The notes beneath the pieces are model-generated. The model was not told where the DNA came from, ran no database searches, and saw nothing but the letters and a program-made list of their open reading frames with translations. DNA of 9,579 nucleotides. Source: Nitrospiraceae bacterium (lineage in GTDB: Bacteria; Nitrospirota; Thermodesulfovibrionia; UBA6902). The position numbers and the translations under genes are program-made. Of the stretch, positions 1 to 6,472 are shown piece after piece (the stretch's first letter is position 1; each line of letters begins with the position of its first letter). The DNA lies in NCBI GenBank assembly GCA_020354155.1, contig CP070644.1, forward strand, positions 975,264 to 984,842. Direction: 5' to 3'.

Positions 1-179
1 ATGCTGGCGGGGTGACCACATCAACAGTAACCGTGCCCCTCGTTGCCGCCCTTGGGGTCGGTCTGGCCTCGATTATTAAAGGCCGCAGCCCATTGCAGGA
101 TGGCTTCGGCCTCATTGCATTTGCCTCACTGCTGCCTATGATATTCGTCATGGGCTATGGGCTGATAATTTTCAATTGA
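1..179 (+). CDS. DUF1538 integral membrane protein, C-terminal fragment (first subunit of a pair)
   Basis: Only the last 58 complete residues are in the window; the gene begins upstream. The reading frame starts at base 3 (AGGVTTSTVTVPLVAALG...) and ends at TGA 177-179. The fragment is closely similar to the C-terminus of the next gene: both share a GGVTTSTVTVPLVAALG stretch, then DGFGLIAFASL and MGY, so the two are paralogues from a tandem duplication. DUF1538 proteins are polytopic inner-membrane proteins. From established knowledge, adjacent DUF1538 genes in Halomonas (UmpAB) act together as a Na+(Li+,K+)/H+ antiporter that needs both subunits. The stop lies 15 bases before the next start, consistent with one transcript. 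Family membership is secure from the shared motif; ion specificity is unknown. Confidence 0.85.
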   Translation, partial: AGGVTTSTVTVPLVAALGVGLASIIKGRSPLQDGFGLIAFASLLPMIFVMGYGLIIFN

Positions 180-194
180 TAGACAGGAGAATCG

Positions 195-983
195 TTGACT
201 GCATTGGTGATTGATTTTGCTAAAATATTGCTTGCTACCAGTCGGGACGTACTGCCAGTCATCGTTCTGATAACGTTCTTCCAGCTGATCGTTCTGCGCC
301 AGCCCATTCCTCATCTACGCCGCCTTGTTGTCGGCTGTGTGCTTGTTGTTCTCGGGCTTGCCCTGTTTCTTGCCGGACTTGAAAAGGCCCTGTTTCCCCT
401 CGGCAAAATAATGGCAGCTCAGCTATCGGACCCTGCTTTCATTTACGGTTCGGAAGATGCCGTTGCCCGGGCAGACTGGAAGGCCTACGGCTGGATCTAT
501 TTTTTTGGAGCCATGATAGGCTTTGCCACCACAATTGCCGAACCAGCGCTCATAGCGGTGGCCATCAAGGCCAGTGAGGTCTCTGCCGGCACCATCAGTC
601 AGCGGGGATTGCGCATCACCGTTGCCATTGGTGTCGCTGTCGGCATCAGCCTGGGCACCTTTCGAATTGTCAGCGGTACACCGATCTTTATCTATATACT
701 GGCCGGATACATAATTGTTATCGTGCAAACCATATTCGCTCCGAGAAAAATCATACCTCTGGCATATGATTCCGGCGGGGTTACCACGTCTACGGTGACC
801 GTACCCCTCGTGGCGGCCCTGGGTCTTGGACTGTCAGCTGCTGTTCCCGGTCGGAATCCGGCCCTGGACGGTTTCGGTCTTATTGCATTTGCCAGCCTGT
901 TTCCGATTATCACGGTAATGGGCTATGCTCAATATATGCACTGGTCAGTGAAACGGGCCAGAAAAAAATCAGGAGGAGGGTGA
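195..983 (+). CDS. DUF1538 integral membrane protein, second subunit of a putative cation/H+ antiporter
   Basis: This is a 262-residue polytopic membrane protein. Hydrophobic segments are visible at about residues 12-34, 43-62, 98-124, 141-158, 163-182, 197-215 and 226-246, giving six or seven membrane spans, with a basic tail (KRARKKSGGG). Conserved family stretches are TIAEPALIA near 113 and DSGGVTTSTVTVPLV at 192-206; the small polar residues there are candidates for the ion path (inference). The start is TTG at 195, chosen because an AGGAG Shine-Dalgarno sequence (185-189) lies 5 bases ahead and directly follows the upstream paralogue. The TGA stop overlaps the region just before the P-II-like gene. 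The homologous UmpAB pair is reported to exchange Na+, Li+ or K+ for protons, so a role in pH or salt homeostasis is likely. Base composition is GC-rich (37 of 60 bases in 541-600). Confidence 0.87.
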   Translation: MTALVIDFAKILLATSRDVLPVIVLITFFQLIVLRQPIPHLRRLVVGCVLVVLGLALFLAGLEKALFPLGKIMAAQLSDPAFIYGSEDAVARADWKAYGWIYFFGAMIGFATTIAEPALIAVAIKASEVSAGTISQRGLRITVAIGVAVGISLGTFRIVSGTPIFIYILAGYIIVIVQTIFAPRKIIPLAYDSGGVTTSTVTVPLVAALGLGLSAAVPGRNPALDGFGLIAFASLFPIITVMGYAQYMHWSVKRARKKSGGG

Positions 984-985
984 CA

Positions 986-1333
986 ATGAAGTTTAAGGTC
1001 ATTTTAGCATCAGTCAAGGCTGATAAAACCGACCAGGTTGTTGATGCGGCTAAAGAGGCCGGCGCCACCGGTGCGACTATTATCCCTGCGAGGGGTACCG
1101 GTATCCATGAAGCGAAGACTTTTTTCGGTCTTACCCTGGAAGATCAGACCGACATCATCATGTTTTTGCTTGAAGAGCATCTTGTCACGACTATCTTAGA
1201 TGCCATAAACACTATAGGAGAATTTAAGAAGCCGGGGACCGGGATTGCTTTTGTTTTACCGGTGGAGCATGTGATAGGTATGGAGAGCCAGATGGAGCGA
1301 TTCAAGAAAGAAGTGCGCGATCAATATTTATAG
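986..1333 (+). CDS. Atypical P-II-family (GlnB-like) signalling protein
   Basis: This 115-residue protein has the P-II ferredoxin-like fold pattern: a first strand and helix (KFKVILASVKADKTDQVVDA), a second strand (ATIIPARGTG, 30-39), then TDIIMFLLEEH and a C-terminal strand (GIAFVLPVEHVIGM). The T-loop is much shorter than in GlnB/GlnK, the uridylylated Tyr51 region is missing, and the usual B-loop GDGK is replaced by KKPGTG at 81-86. It is therefore not a classical nitrogen regulator, and GlnD modification is unlikely. ATG 986 is preferred over GTG 980 because AGGAGG at 971-976 sits 9 bases before it. P-II proteins bind ATP/ADP and gate transporters, and this one directly follows the DUF1538 pair, so it probably regulates the antiporter (inference). 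It ends in TAG. Confidence 0.85.
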   Translation: MKFKVILASVKADKTDQVVDAAKEAGATGATIIPARGTGIHEAKTFFGLTLEDQTDIIMFLLEEHLVTTILDAINTIGEFKKPGTGIAFVLPVEHVIGMESQMERFKKEVRDQYL

Positions 1334-1406
1334 CGGTCTTTTAACTGCTAATGGCCCAGGAATAAATTTCGGGTATATTTGCAATTAATAAAAAAGGAGA
1401 TCTGTT

Positions 1407-1811
1407 ATGGTTTCAGACAGTAAGAAGATTGTGAGGGCGAGAGACGTTATGCACAAGGGAGTAACGTTCATTGATGGTATGGCGACAGCAAAAGAAGCAG
1501 CCGCAAAAATGAGGGAACTGGGGGTTAATGACCTGCTGGTCGAAAAAAGGAATCCCGATGATGCCTGGGGCATAATCGTTGTGCAGGACTTGATTAAGGG
1601 GGTAATTCTGTCAGGGCATTCTTCAGATGAAGTTAATATCTATGAAATTATGACAAAACCGGTCATTACAGTGCCGGCGGACATGGATGTTCGGTATGTT
1701 GCCCGTCTCCTCCACCGTGCCGGTATAAGGAGAGCTCCCGTTGAGGAGAGGGGAGAACTTGTCGGTATGATTTCGCTGTCGGCCCTGGTTCTTGAGAATG
1801 AGATGTTCTAG
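1407..1811 (+). CDS. Two-CBS-domain protein
   Basis: This 134-residue soluble protein consists almost entirely of a tandem CBS (Bateman) pair: CBS1 about 10-66 (ARDVMHKGVTFIDG..., MRELGVNDLLV) and CBS2 about 78-131 (IYEIMTKPVITVPADMDV..., RRAPVEERGELVGMISLSALV). No enzymatic or DNA-binding domain is fused to it. CBS pairs usually bind adenine nucleotides and act as energy sensors for partner transporters or enzymes. The start ATG has an AGGAG sequence 7 bases upstream. The 73-base gap after the P-II-like gene has no obvious terminator, so cotranscription is plausible. The genomic position suggests a second regulatory input to the DUF1538 transporter, though a free-standing CBS protein could serve another target. 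It ends in TAG; the next in-frame stop is a TAA about 22 codons later. Confidence 0.9.
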   Translation: MVSDSKKIVRARDVMHKGVTFIDGMATAKEAAAKMRELGVNDLLVEKRNPDDAWGIIVVQDLIKGVILSGHSSDEVNIYEIMTKPVITVPADMDVRYVARLLHRAGIRRAPVEERGELVGMISLSALVLENEMF

Positions 1812-1891
1812 CGAGTTCAGCATTGTTTCCTGTCAGGCATTCTACAGACGTCATATCTTTAGATCTAGCTTATACATAAATAAGGAAAATA

Positions 1892-2674
1892 ATGAAAAAA
1901 CGATACCGAATACAGTTCCCAAAAAGAGATACAGAAGAATTTGATCAGGATGAAACATTTTTTTATTTAATAGAATCAGCAGGAAAAAAGAAAGTCCATT
2001 TTCATGATTATGATGTTATCTATAGCAAACCAGAATTGTATGAGCAACTATTCTATGAGAGGTTAAAATATCAAGCTCCTTCAAAGGTATCTGAAATTCT
2101 GAAGCATAGCCTTGGTCAATCTGAATACAATCTTAGCGAGTTAAGAGTTTTAGATCTTGGTGCAGGGAATGGAATGATGGGATAGGCACTGAAAAAGCAT
2201 GGTGTTTCAAAGTTAATTGGTGTGGATATCATTGATGAAGCACAGCAAGCAACAGAAAGGGATAGACCGGGGATATATGACGCGTATTATGTTGCAGATT
2301 TCTGCAATCTTCATGAAGATCTTCATGAAGAAATAGCGTCATGGATGCCGAACTGCTTAACAGCAGTTGCAGCTCTCGGTTTTGGCGATATTCCGCCTAA
2401 AGCTTTTTATACAGCTTTCAATCTTATCCAGAGCAAAGGATGGATAGCTTTCAATATCAAAGAAACATTTTTAGATTATACAGACAGTTCAGGGTTCTCA
2501 CGAATGATTCGTAAACTGATACTTTTAACGTATCAGGATATTTACCATTTGGAACGCTACCGCCATAGAATGTCAATGGATGGTATACCGTTGTATTTTT
2601 TTGCTCTTGCAGGGAGAAAGCAAGCTGATATTCCTGATGATTTCTCAGAGAAACATGACCTATCAAGCTGTTAA
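1892..2674 (+). pseudogene. Class I SAM-dependent methyltransferase interrupted by an in-frame TAG
   Basis: Two open stretches, 1892-2185 and 2186-2674, lie in the same frame and are separated only by TAG at 2183-2185. Joined, they give about 260 residues. The stop falls inside SAM-binding motif I: VLDLGAGNGMMG, then stop, then ALKKHGVSKLIGVDII. In related methyltransferases a Glu usually fills this place (GEAL), so one base change GAG to TAG would explain it. Downstream motifs remain intact (LIGVDII, CLTAVAALGFGDIPPKAF, GWIAFNIKE), so the decay looks recent. A GTG at 2222 could restart translation, but the product would lack motif I. The gene is AT-rich (15 of 60 bases are G or C in 1921-1980), unlike the genes to its left, which hints at transfer. 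It has its own AAGGA Shine-Dalgarno sequence. Sequencing error or amber readthrough remain alternatives. The substrate is unknown. Confidence 0.75.
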
Positions 2675-2864
2675 AGTAAATTCGAGATAGAGAGACTTTT
2701 TTGAATTTTATCAGTTTGAGATATGCAAACGACAAAATAGATTGTTAGTATTAACCGGTTGAGCATCAAAGATCTGCTCATTTGCAGCAGTCACTAGTAA
2801 TTTTTTTTCATTTTTATCATAGTCAGGTCCAGAAATGGTAAATGGTTTTCAATCCCCCCGTACG
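2675..2864. other. AT-rich intergenic gap between convergent genes
   Basis: This 190-base gap separates the broken methyltransferase gene from the stop of the minus-strand cluster. It contains a 6-bp stem with a 9-base loop (TGAGCA at 2760-2765, TGCTCA at 2775-2780) but no T-run next to it on either strand. A run of eight T at 2802-2809 is not attached to a stem. I see no gene and no convincing terminator. Confidence 0.5.
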
Positions 2865-4376
2865 TTACAGGCTGATCCACTGTCCTACGGTATTGACTGC
2901 CTGTGACGAACTGAAGTGTTCCCGGAAGATATTGAAATAATAGCACTCTTCCTTGCTGCGGATTATGGGGAACTCACTTTGCACAGCCGCGAGATCCTCA
3001 TCGGTTACTATTTGTTCAAAATGTGACGGGAGGACATCGGCTGATCCGGAGCCCTGGGAAAATTCCTGCTTGAGCCGCCAGACTACCGATTCGGGTAGGT
3101 CATTTTCAAATGACTTCCTGAAGATCCATTTTTCGATCTTGTCTTTCCCATTGTCCCTTATCTTGTATTCAGGAGGCAGCGCAAGAGAGTAGTTCAGCAG
3201 TTCACCTGAAATCAGGGGTGTTACCACTCTCACTGAATTGCAGGCGTTCATGCGATCCAGCCTCAATGACGCGTTGCTGTGCAGATAACCCAGGCATTTT
3301 ATCTGGTTTTCAAAAAGCTGTTCAGCAGGCAGTTTCTTGAAAAACGTATATCCGCAGAACACTTCGTCTCCGCCTTCACCGGACAACAGCACCTCTATGC
3401 CCGATTCCGCGGCAAACTTCGATATCAGGTAATTTGCGATCGAGCTCCGCACCAGCGAAGGGTCAAAAGATTCAAGGTGGTAAATGACCTGCGGCAGAAC
3501 ATCAAGCAGTTCCTGAAGGCCTACTATAAGCTCATGGTGTTCGGTGCCGAGAGATTCCGCAACCTTGCGTGCATTTATAATGTCACCGCTTTCTCCTACA
3601 CCAAGGGCGAACGTCTTCAACCGGGCATCATCCCCGAAGCTTTCCTTATATGCACTGCTGGCAATTGATGCTATCACGCTGCTGTCGATCCCGCCGCTCA
3701 GAAGACTGCCGGTGGGAAGAGAAAAATCAATCCTGCTGTGAAAGCTCCTGTGTATGATGCCTCTTATATTTTCAACAGCGGTCTCCACTCCGTGACCATT
3801 CACTGCCGGGGGCGTGTCGGGTAGAGCCGCAAATGGGGTAAAGTTCCCTGAGCCGTCCATGTAGTGTCCTGCGGGAAACTCATGAACATCTCCGGTGATC
3901 CTGATCAGTCCCTTCAGTTCCGAGGACAGATAAATTTTATTGTCTTTTTTTCCGTAAAAGAGGGTCTTGATGCCGAGCACGTCCCTTGCTGCAATACACT
4001 GCTCACCGTCAGAGATAAGGAAAGAGAATATTGCATCATCGAGATATTCGAACATGCCTGTGCCATGTTCACTATACAACGCAAGAAGCAGCTGTTCGTC
4101 TTTCAGTGGACCTTCAACAATGTCTCTGTCCCTGGCAAGGTCACCCCAGTTCCCGATCTCCCCGTCATAGCATATGGCTTTCTCTCCAGCCACCAGCGGT
4201 ACTGCGGGGGCGTCCATATCCCTTGCAGTGTCTGCCCGCAGATAGTTCTGGGACATTGTTATATTACCTGTAGAATATATACCCTGGACATGCGGCCCCC
4301 TGTGCGCAATCGTCTTCATCATTGACTCAACCCCGCTGCCGCCGGACTGACCGAATTCTGCAACAAATCCACTCAT
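2865..4376 (-). CDS. Asparagine-synthetase-like protein with altered glutaminase nucleophile (Ser2)
   Basis: This 503-residue protein has the two-domain AsnB layout. The N-terminal Ntn-type glutaminase domain (about 1-200) keeps HRGP (25-28), GEI (72-74) and RDVLGIKTLFY (131-141). The synthetase domain (about 200-503) has the ATP-pyrophosphatase loop SGGIDSS (227-233), LSGEGGDEVFCGY (331-343) and WRLKQEFSQGSG (433-444). In glutamine-dependent enzymes residue 2 is the catalytic Cys (MCGI). Here the codon is AGT, Ser, and NGEIYN is changed to DGEIGN. The synthetase half therefore looks able to adenylate a carboxylate, while glutamine hydrolysis is probably lost; ammonia or another amine may be the nucleophile. 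The start is supported by AGGAGG 9 bases upstream. It is the last gene of the minus-strand methyltransferase cluster, 86 bases after the SAM methyltransferase. True asparagine synthesis is possible but not favoured. Confidence 0.85.
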   Translation of the reverse strand: MSGFVAEFGQSGGSGVESMMKTIAHRGPHVQGIYSTGNITMSQNYLRADTARDMDAPAVPLVAGEKAICYDGEIGNWGDLARDRDIVEGPLKDEQLLLALYSEHGTGMFEYLDDAIFSFLISDGEQCIAARDVLGIKTLFYGKKDNKIYLSSELKGLIRITGDVHEFPAGHYMDGSGNFTPFAALPDTPPAVNGHGVETAVENIRGIIHRSFHSRIDFSLPTGSLLSGGIDSSVIASIASSAYKESFGDDARLKTFALGVGESGDIINARKVAESLGTEHHELIVGLQELLDVLPQVIYHLESFDPSLVRSSIANYLISKFAAESGIEVLLSGEGGDEVFCGYTFFKKLPAEQLFENQIKCLGYLHSNASLRLDRMNACNSVRVVTPLISGELLNYSLALPPEYKIRDNGKDKIEKWIFRKSFENDLPESVVWRLKQEFSQGSGSADVLPSHFEQIVTDEDLAAVQSEFPIIRSKEECYYFNIFREHFSSSQAVNTVGQWISL

Positions 4377-4462
4377 ATTATTAAGCCTCCTTTTAAAATA
4401 AAGACGATCAAGCGATCAAACTTATAAACGCCTGAACAGTTGAACGTTTGTTCTTTCCTTAT

Positions 4463-5734
4463 TTATTTTTTAATTTCAAAAACCCCGACAAGACCGTGTC
4501 CGACACCGTTACCTGTCTGAAGCTCCATTTCCAGTTTTCTCAGTGCATAAGCCAGCTGGGGTTCAATGATATTAGCCCTGCTGTCGCCCGGTAGACCGCC
4601 GGTTGATTTGACCACCTTTTCCATCGTCTGTACCGCCTGCTTAAGCGGTTCGGGATAAAAATGGTAAATATTGGAGCCGCATTCCTCTGTTTCCGTTTTA
4701 TCTCCGTAATTCGCGAGGAATTCAATTGTATGGTTTACAAGAGAGTTCCAGCTGGAGGAAAATTTATCGAAAAAACGGTTGAGTTCAGAAAAACCCTCTC
4801 TCGGAACATAGTCCAGAATAAGGGTGTTAAGATCGGTTCGTATATTGGGCTCCAGGAGTGAATTTACCGCTTCCCTTACCGGGGTGCAGTGCCTGTTGTA
4901 CTCCGCGGTATCAATATGCCTTCCTACAAATATAGACCGGTCAAAGAACTTCTTGATCTTAATCTCCATACCTGAGCGACGGCTTGCTTCATTTATAATG
5001 GACGTAGCCCCTTCACGGCAAGTGAGCTTCAGGGGAAATGACTGTATTTCAAGCTGGCTTCTTTCTTCGGGCGGATAAATATATGAAATACGATAATCCA
5101 TGAACTGCTCTTTTCTGTCAGCATTCCACAGGTCCTGCCATTCATAGGAAAAACGTCCGAGCCAGTCTATAATCAGCAGAGCGTCATTTTCTGAATGTTC
5201 GGCAATGTCACTTATAAGAGCGGCTGTCTGGTCGGCAGTAAAATGAGAAATCGTCCCATAAGAGGTAAAGTAAATATCGAAAGGCTTACTGTTGGTAAAT
5301 GATGAATCAAAACAGTCGCCGCACTCAAAAACAACTTTGTTATTAGTAGAATGCTGCTCCCGCGCCTGGTCTATAAGATCAGGGTTGATATCTATCCCCC
5401 TGTAGAATCCGAGCTGCTCCGGATTGATCAGATCAACGGCATATTCATAAATGCCCACGTCCTTGGCAGTGATGCCCATGAGGAGATCATATCCATCACC
5501 GCCTCCGCAGCCAATATCAAGTATGCGCAGACGCTCAAGCCTCTGAGCTTTTCTATCAACTGCTTCCTTAAGAAAGGGACGTATAAAAAGCCGCGTCACC
5601 TCATCCTCCCAGAAACGGCGCACATTATCATATTTTCCGGTAAGCCCGGTCTTCTTGATATACTGACCCGTGTTAACAGCGGCAGTATAAGGCTTACGGT
5701 TATCTTCAGTTATTTCCTCTAACTTGTCTTTCAT
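4463..5734 (-). CDS. Class I SAM-dependent methyltransferase with long unassigned C-terminal region
   Basis: This protein has 423 residues. The Rossmann methyltransferase core spans about 65-195: motif I ILDIGCGGGDGYD at 71-83, the acidic end of strand 2 in YRGIDINPD (Asp115), ECGD at 137-140, motif IV FDIYFTSYGTISHF at 152-165 and ALLIIDWLGRF after it. An N-terminal stretch of about 40 residues leads into it. Roughly 200 residues follow the core (GRHIDTAEYNRHCTPVREAV, then a mostly helical-looking tail), which I cannot assign to a known domain. No signal peptide or membrane segment is seen. ATG 5734 has AAGG 7 bases upstream and lies 18 bases after the corrinoid-protein stop, so it belongs to that operon. 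It probably methylates a small molecule or the product of its neighbours; this is inference from context only. Confidence 0.85.
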   Translation of the reverse strand: MKDKLEEITEDNRKPYTAAVNTGQYIKKTGLTGKYDNVRRFWEDEVTRLFIRPFLKEAVDRKAQRLERLRILDIGCGGGDGYDLLMGITAKDVGIYEYAVDLINPEQLGFYRGIDINPDLIDQAREQHSTNNKVVFECGDCFDSSFTNSKPFDIYFTSYGTISHFTADQTAALISDIAEHSENDALLIIDWLGRFSYEWQDLWNADRKEQFMDYRISYIYPPEERSQLEIQSFPLKLTCREGATSIINEASRRSGMEIKIKKFFDRSIFVGRHIDTAEYNRHCTPVREAVNSLLEPNIRTDLNTLILDYVPREGFSELNRFFDKFSSSWNSLVNHTIEFLANYGDKTETEECGSNIYHFYPEPLKQAVQTMEKVVKSTGGLPGDSRANIIEPQLAYALRKLEMELQTGNGVGHGLVGVFEIKK

Positions 5735-5752
5735 GTTATGACCTTTTTAATC

Positions 5753-6433
5753 CTATGCATTTGCATTCGTATAATCAACGGCCTGGAACGCATCCGCGCA
5801 ATGTACGTCCGCACCAATCTTCTCTGTAAATTCTGGAGATGTCGGCGCTCCTCCTATGAGAACTTTTACATTGTCTCTCAAGCCTCTTGACTTAAGACCG
5901 TCAATGACATTCGGCATCTCGCGCATGGTTGTAGTAAGAAGGGCCGACATGCCAAGAAAATCCGGCTTATGCGTCTCAACTGCCTCTATAATTTTGTCGG
6001 TTGCTACATCAGTACCCATATCAACTATCTTAAAACCAGCTCCTTTAAGCATGATCGAAACAATATTTTTACCTATATCATGCAGGTCGCCTTTTACAGT
6101 AACGATAAGGAATTTCCCCTTGCTTTCCACACCGGCACTTTCAAGGTGCGGAGACAGTATGTCCATGGCCTGGCCTACTGCCTCGGCAGCTGCCAGCATG
6201 TCGGGGATAAGGTAAACCCCGGTCTCAAAACGCTCACCCACAATGTTCATCCCGCCTGTCAGGCCGTCTACAATAAGAGCCTTGATGTCGACTCCCTCTT
6301 CAAGCGCCTTTTCTACAAGTTCAACTGTCGCGGGTTTGCCTTCAAAGCCCTCATCAAATCCTTCGTCATCACTCGTCACCCTGCCCTGGATAACGTTTGT
6401 TTTTATATCATCAATAAGCGTCGTGCTGTCCAT
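5753..6433 (-). CDS. Methyltransferase cognate corrinoid protein (MtbC/MttC/MtgC family)
   Basis: This 226-residue protein has the standard two-part layout: an N-terminal helical cap (about 1-95, with GERFETGVYLIPDMLAAAEA at 66-85) and a B12-binding Rossmann domain (about 105-226). The DLHDIG motif at 116-121 supplies the lower axial ligand, His118. GMSALLTTTM (161-170) and LIGGAPTS (192-199) complete the corrinoid pocket. In this family the protein shuttles a methyl group between an MttB-type enzyme and a pterin methyltransferase, both encoded just upstream. An acidic insertion (SDDEGFDEGFEG, 21-32) lies near the N-terminus. A strong GGAGG Shine-Dalgarno sequence precedes the ATG by 4 bases. 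It ends in TAG, with an in-frame TAA two codons later (TAG GAT TAA). A corrinoid reactivase (RamA type) is needed for such systems and is not in the window. Confidence 0.95.
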   Translation of the reverse strand: MDSTTLIDDIKTNVIQGRVTSDDEGFDEGFEGKPATVELVEKALEEGVDIKALIVDGLTGGMNIVGERFETGVYLIPDMLAAAEAVGQAMDILSPHLESAGVESKGKFLIVTVKGDLHDIGKNIVSIMLKGAGFKIVDMGTDVATDKIIEAVETHKPDFLGMSALLTTTMREMPNVIDGLKSRGLRDNVKVLIGGAPTSPEFTEKIGADVHCADAFQAVDYTNANA

Positions 6434-6450
6434 TCTTCCTCCTTCAACTA

Positions 6451-6471
6451 AATTCTTAATTAGTAATTTAT
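6451..6471. repeat. AT-rich 21-base near-repeat, copy 1 (corrinoid gene / mttB-like junction)
   Basis: AATTCTTAATTAGTAATTTA plus T matches the 21 bases at 8005-8025 at 18 positions in the same orientation. It lies between the stop of the MttB-like gene (6473-6475) and the Shine-Dalgarno sequence of the corrinoid gene. The role is unknown. Confidence 0.5.
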
Positions 6472-6472
6472 A

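Noticed and set aside
980..985. GTG at 980 as the P-II-like gene start
   Set aside because: It would leave only 3 bases after AGGAGG; ATG 986 has a 9-base spacing and gives the usual P-II N-terminus MKFKVIL.
2760..2780. Stem-loop TGAGCA...TGCTCA as a transcription terminator
   Set aside because: The stem is only 6 bp with a 9-base loop and has no adjacent T-run on either strand.
3279..3668. 129-codon open frame on the plus strand
   Set aside because: It lies opposite the AsnB-like gene, whose minus-strand frame carries SGGIDSS and SGEGGDE motifs; the plus-strand translation has no recognisable family features.
5753..5755. TAG at the end of the corrinoid gene as a pyrrolysine codon
   Set aside because: The protein is already full length for its family and the next in-frame stop, TAA, follows after one codon, so TAG is simply the stop.
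5969..6451. 160-codon open frame on the plus strand
   Set aside because: It is antisense to the corrinoid protein gene, which has an unmistakable DLHDIG motif and a strong ribosome binding site; the opposite frame is a coding shadow.
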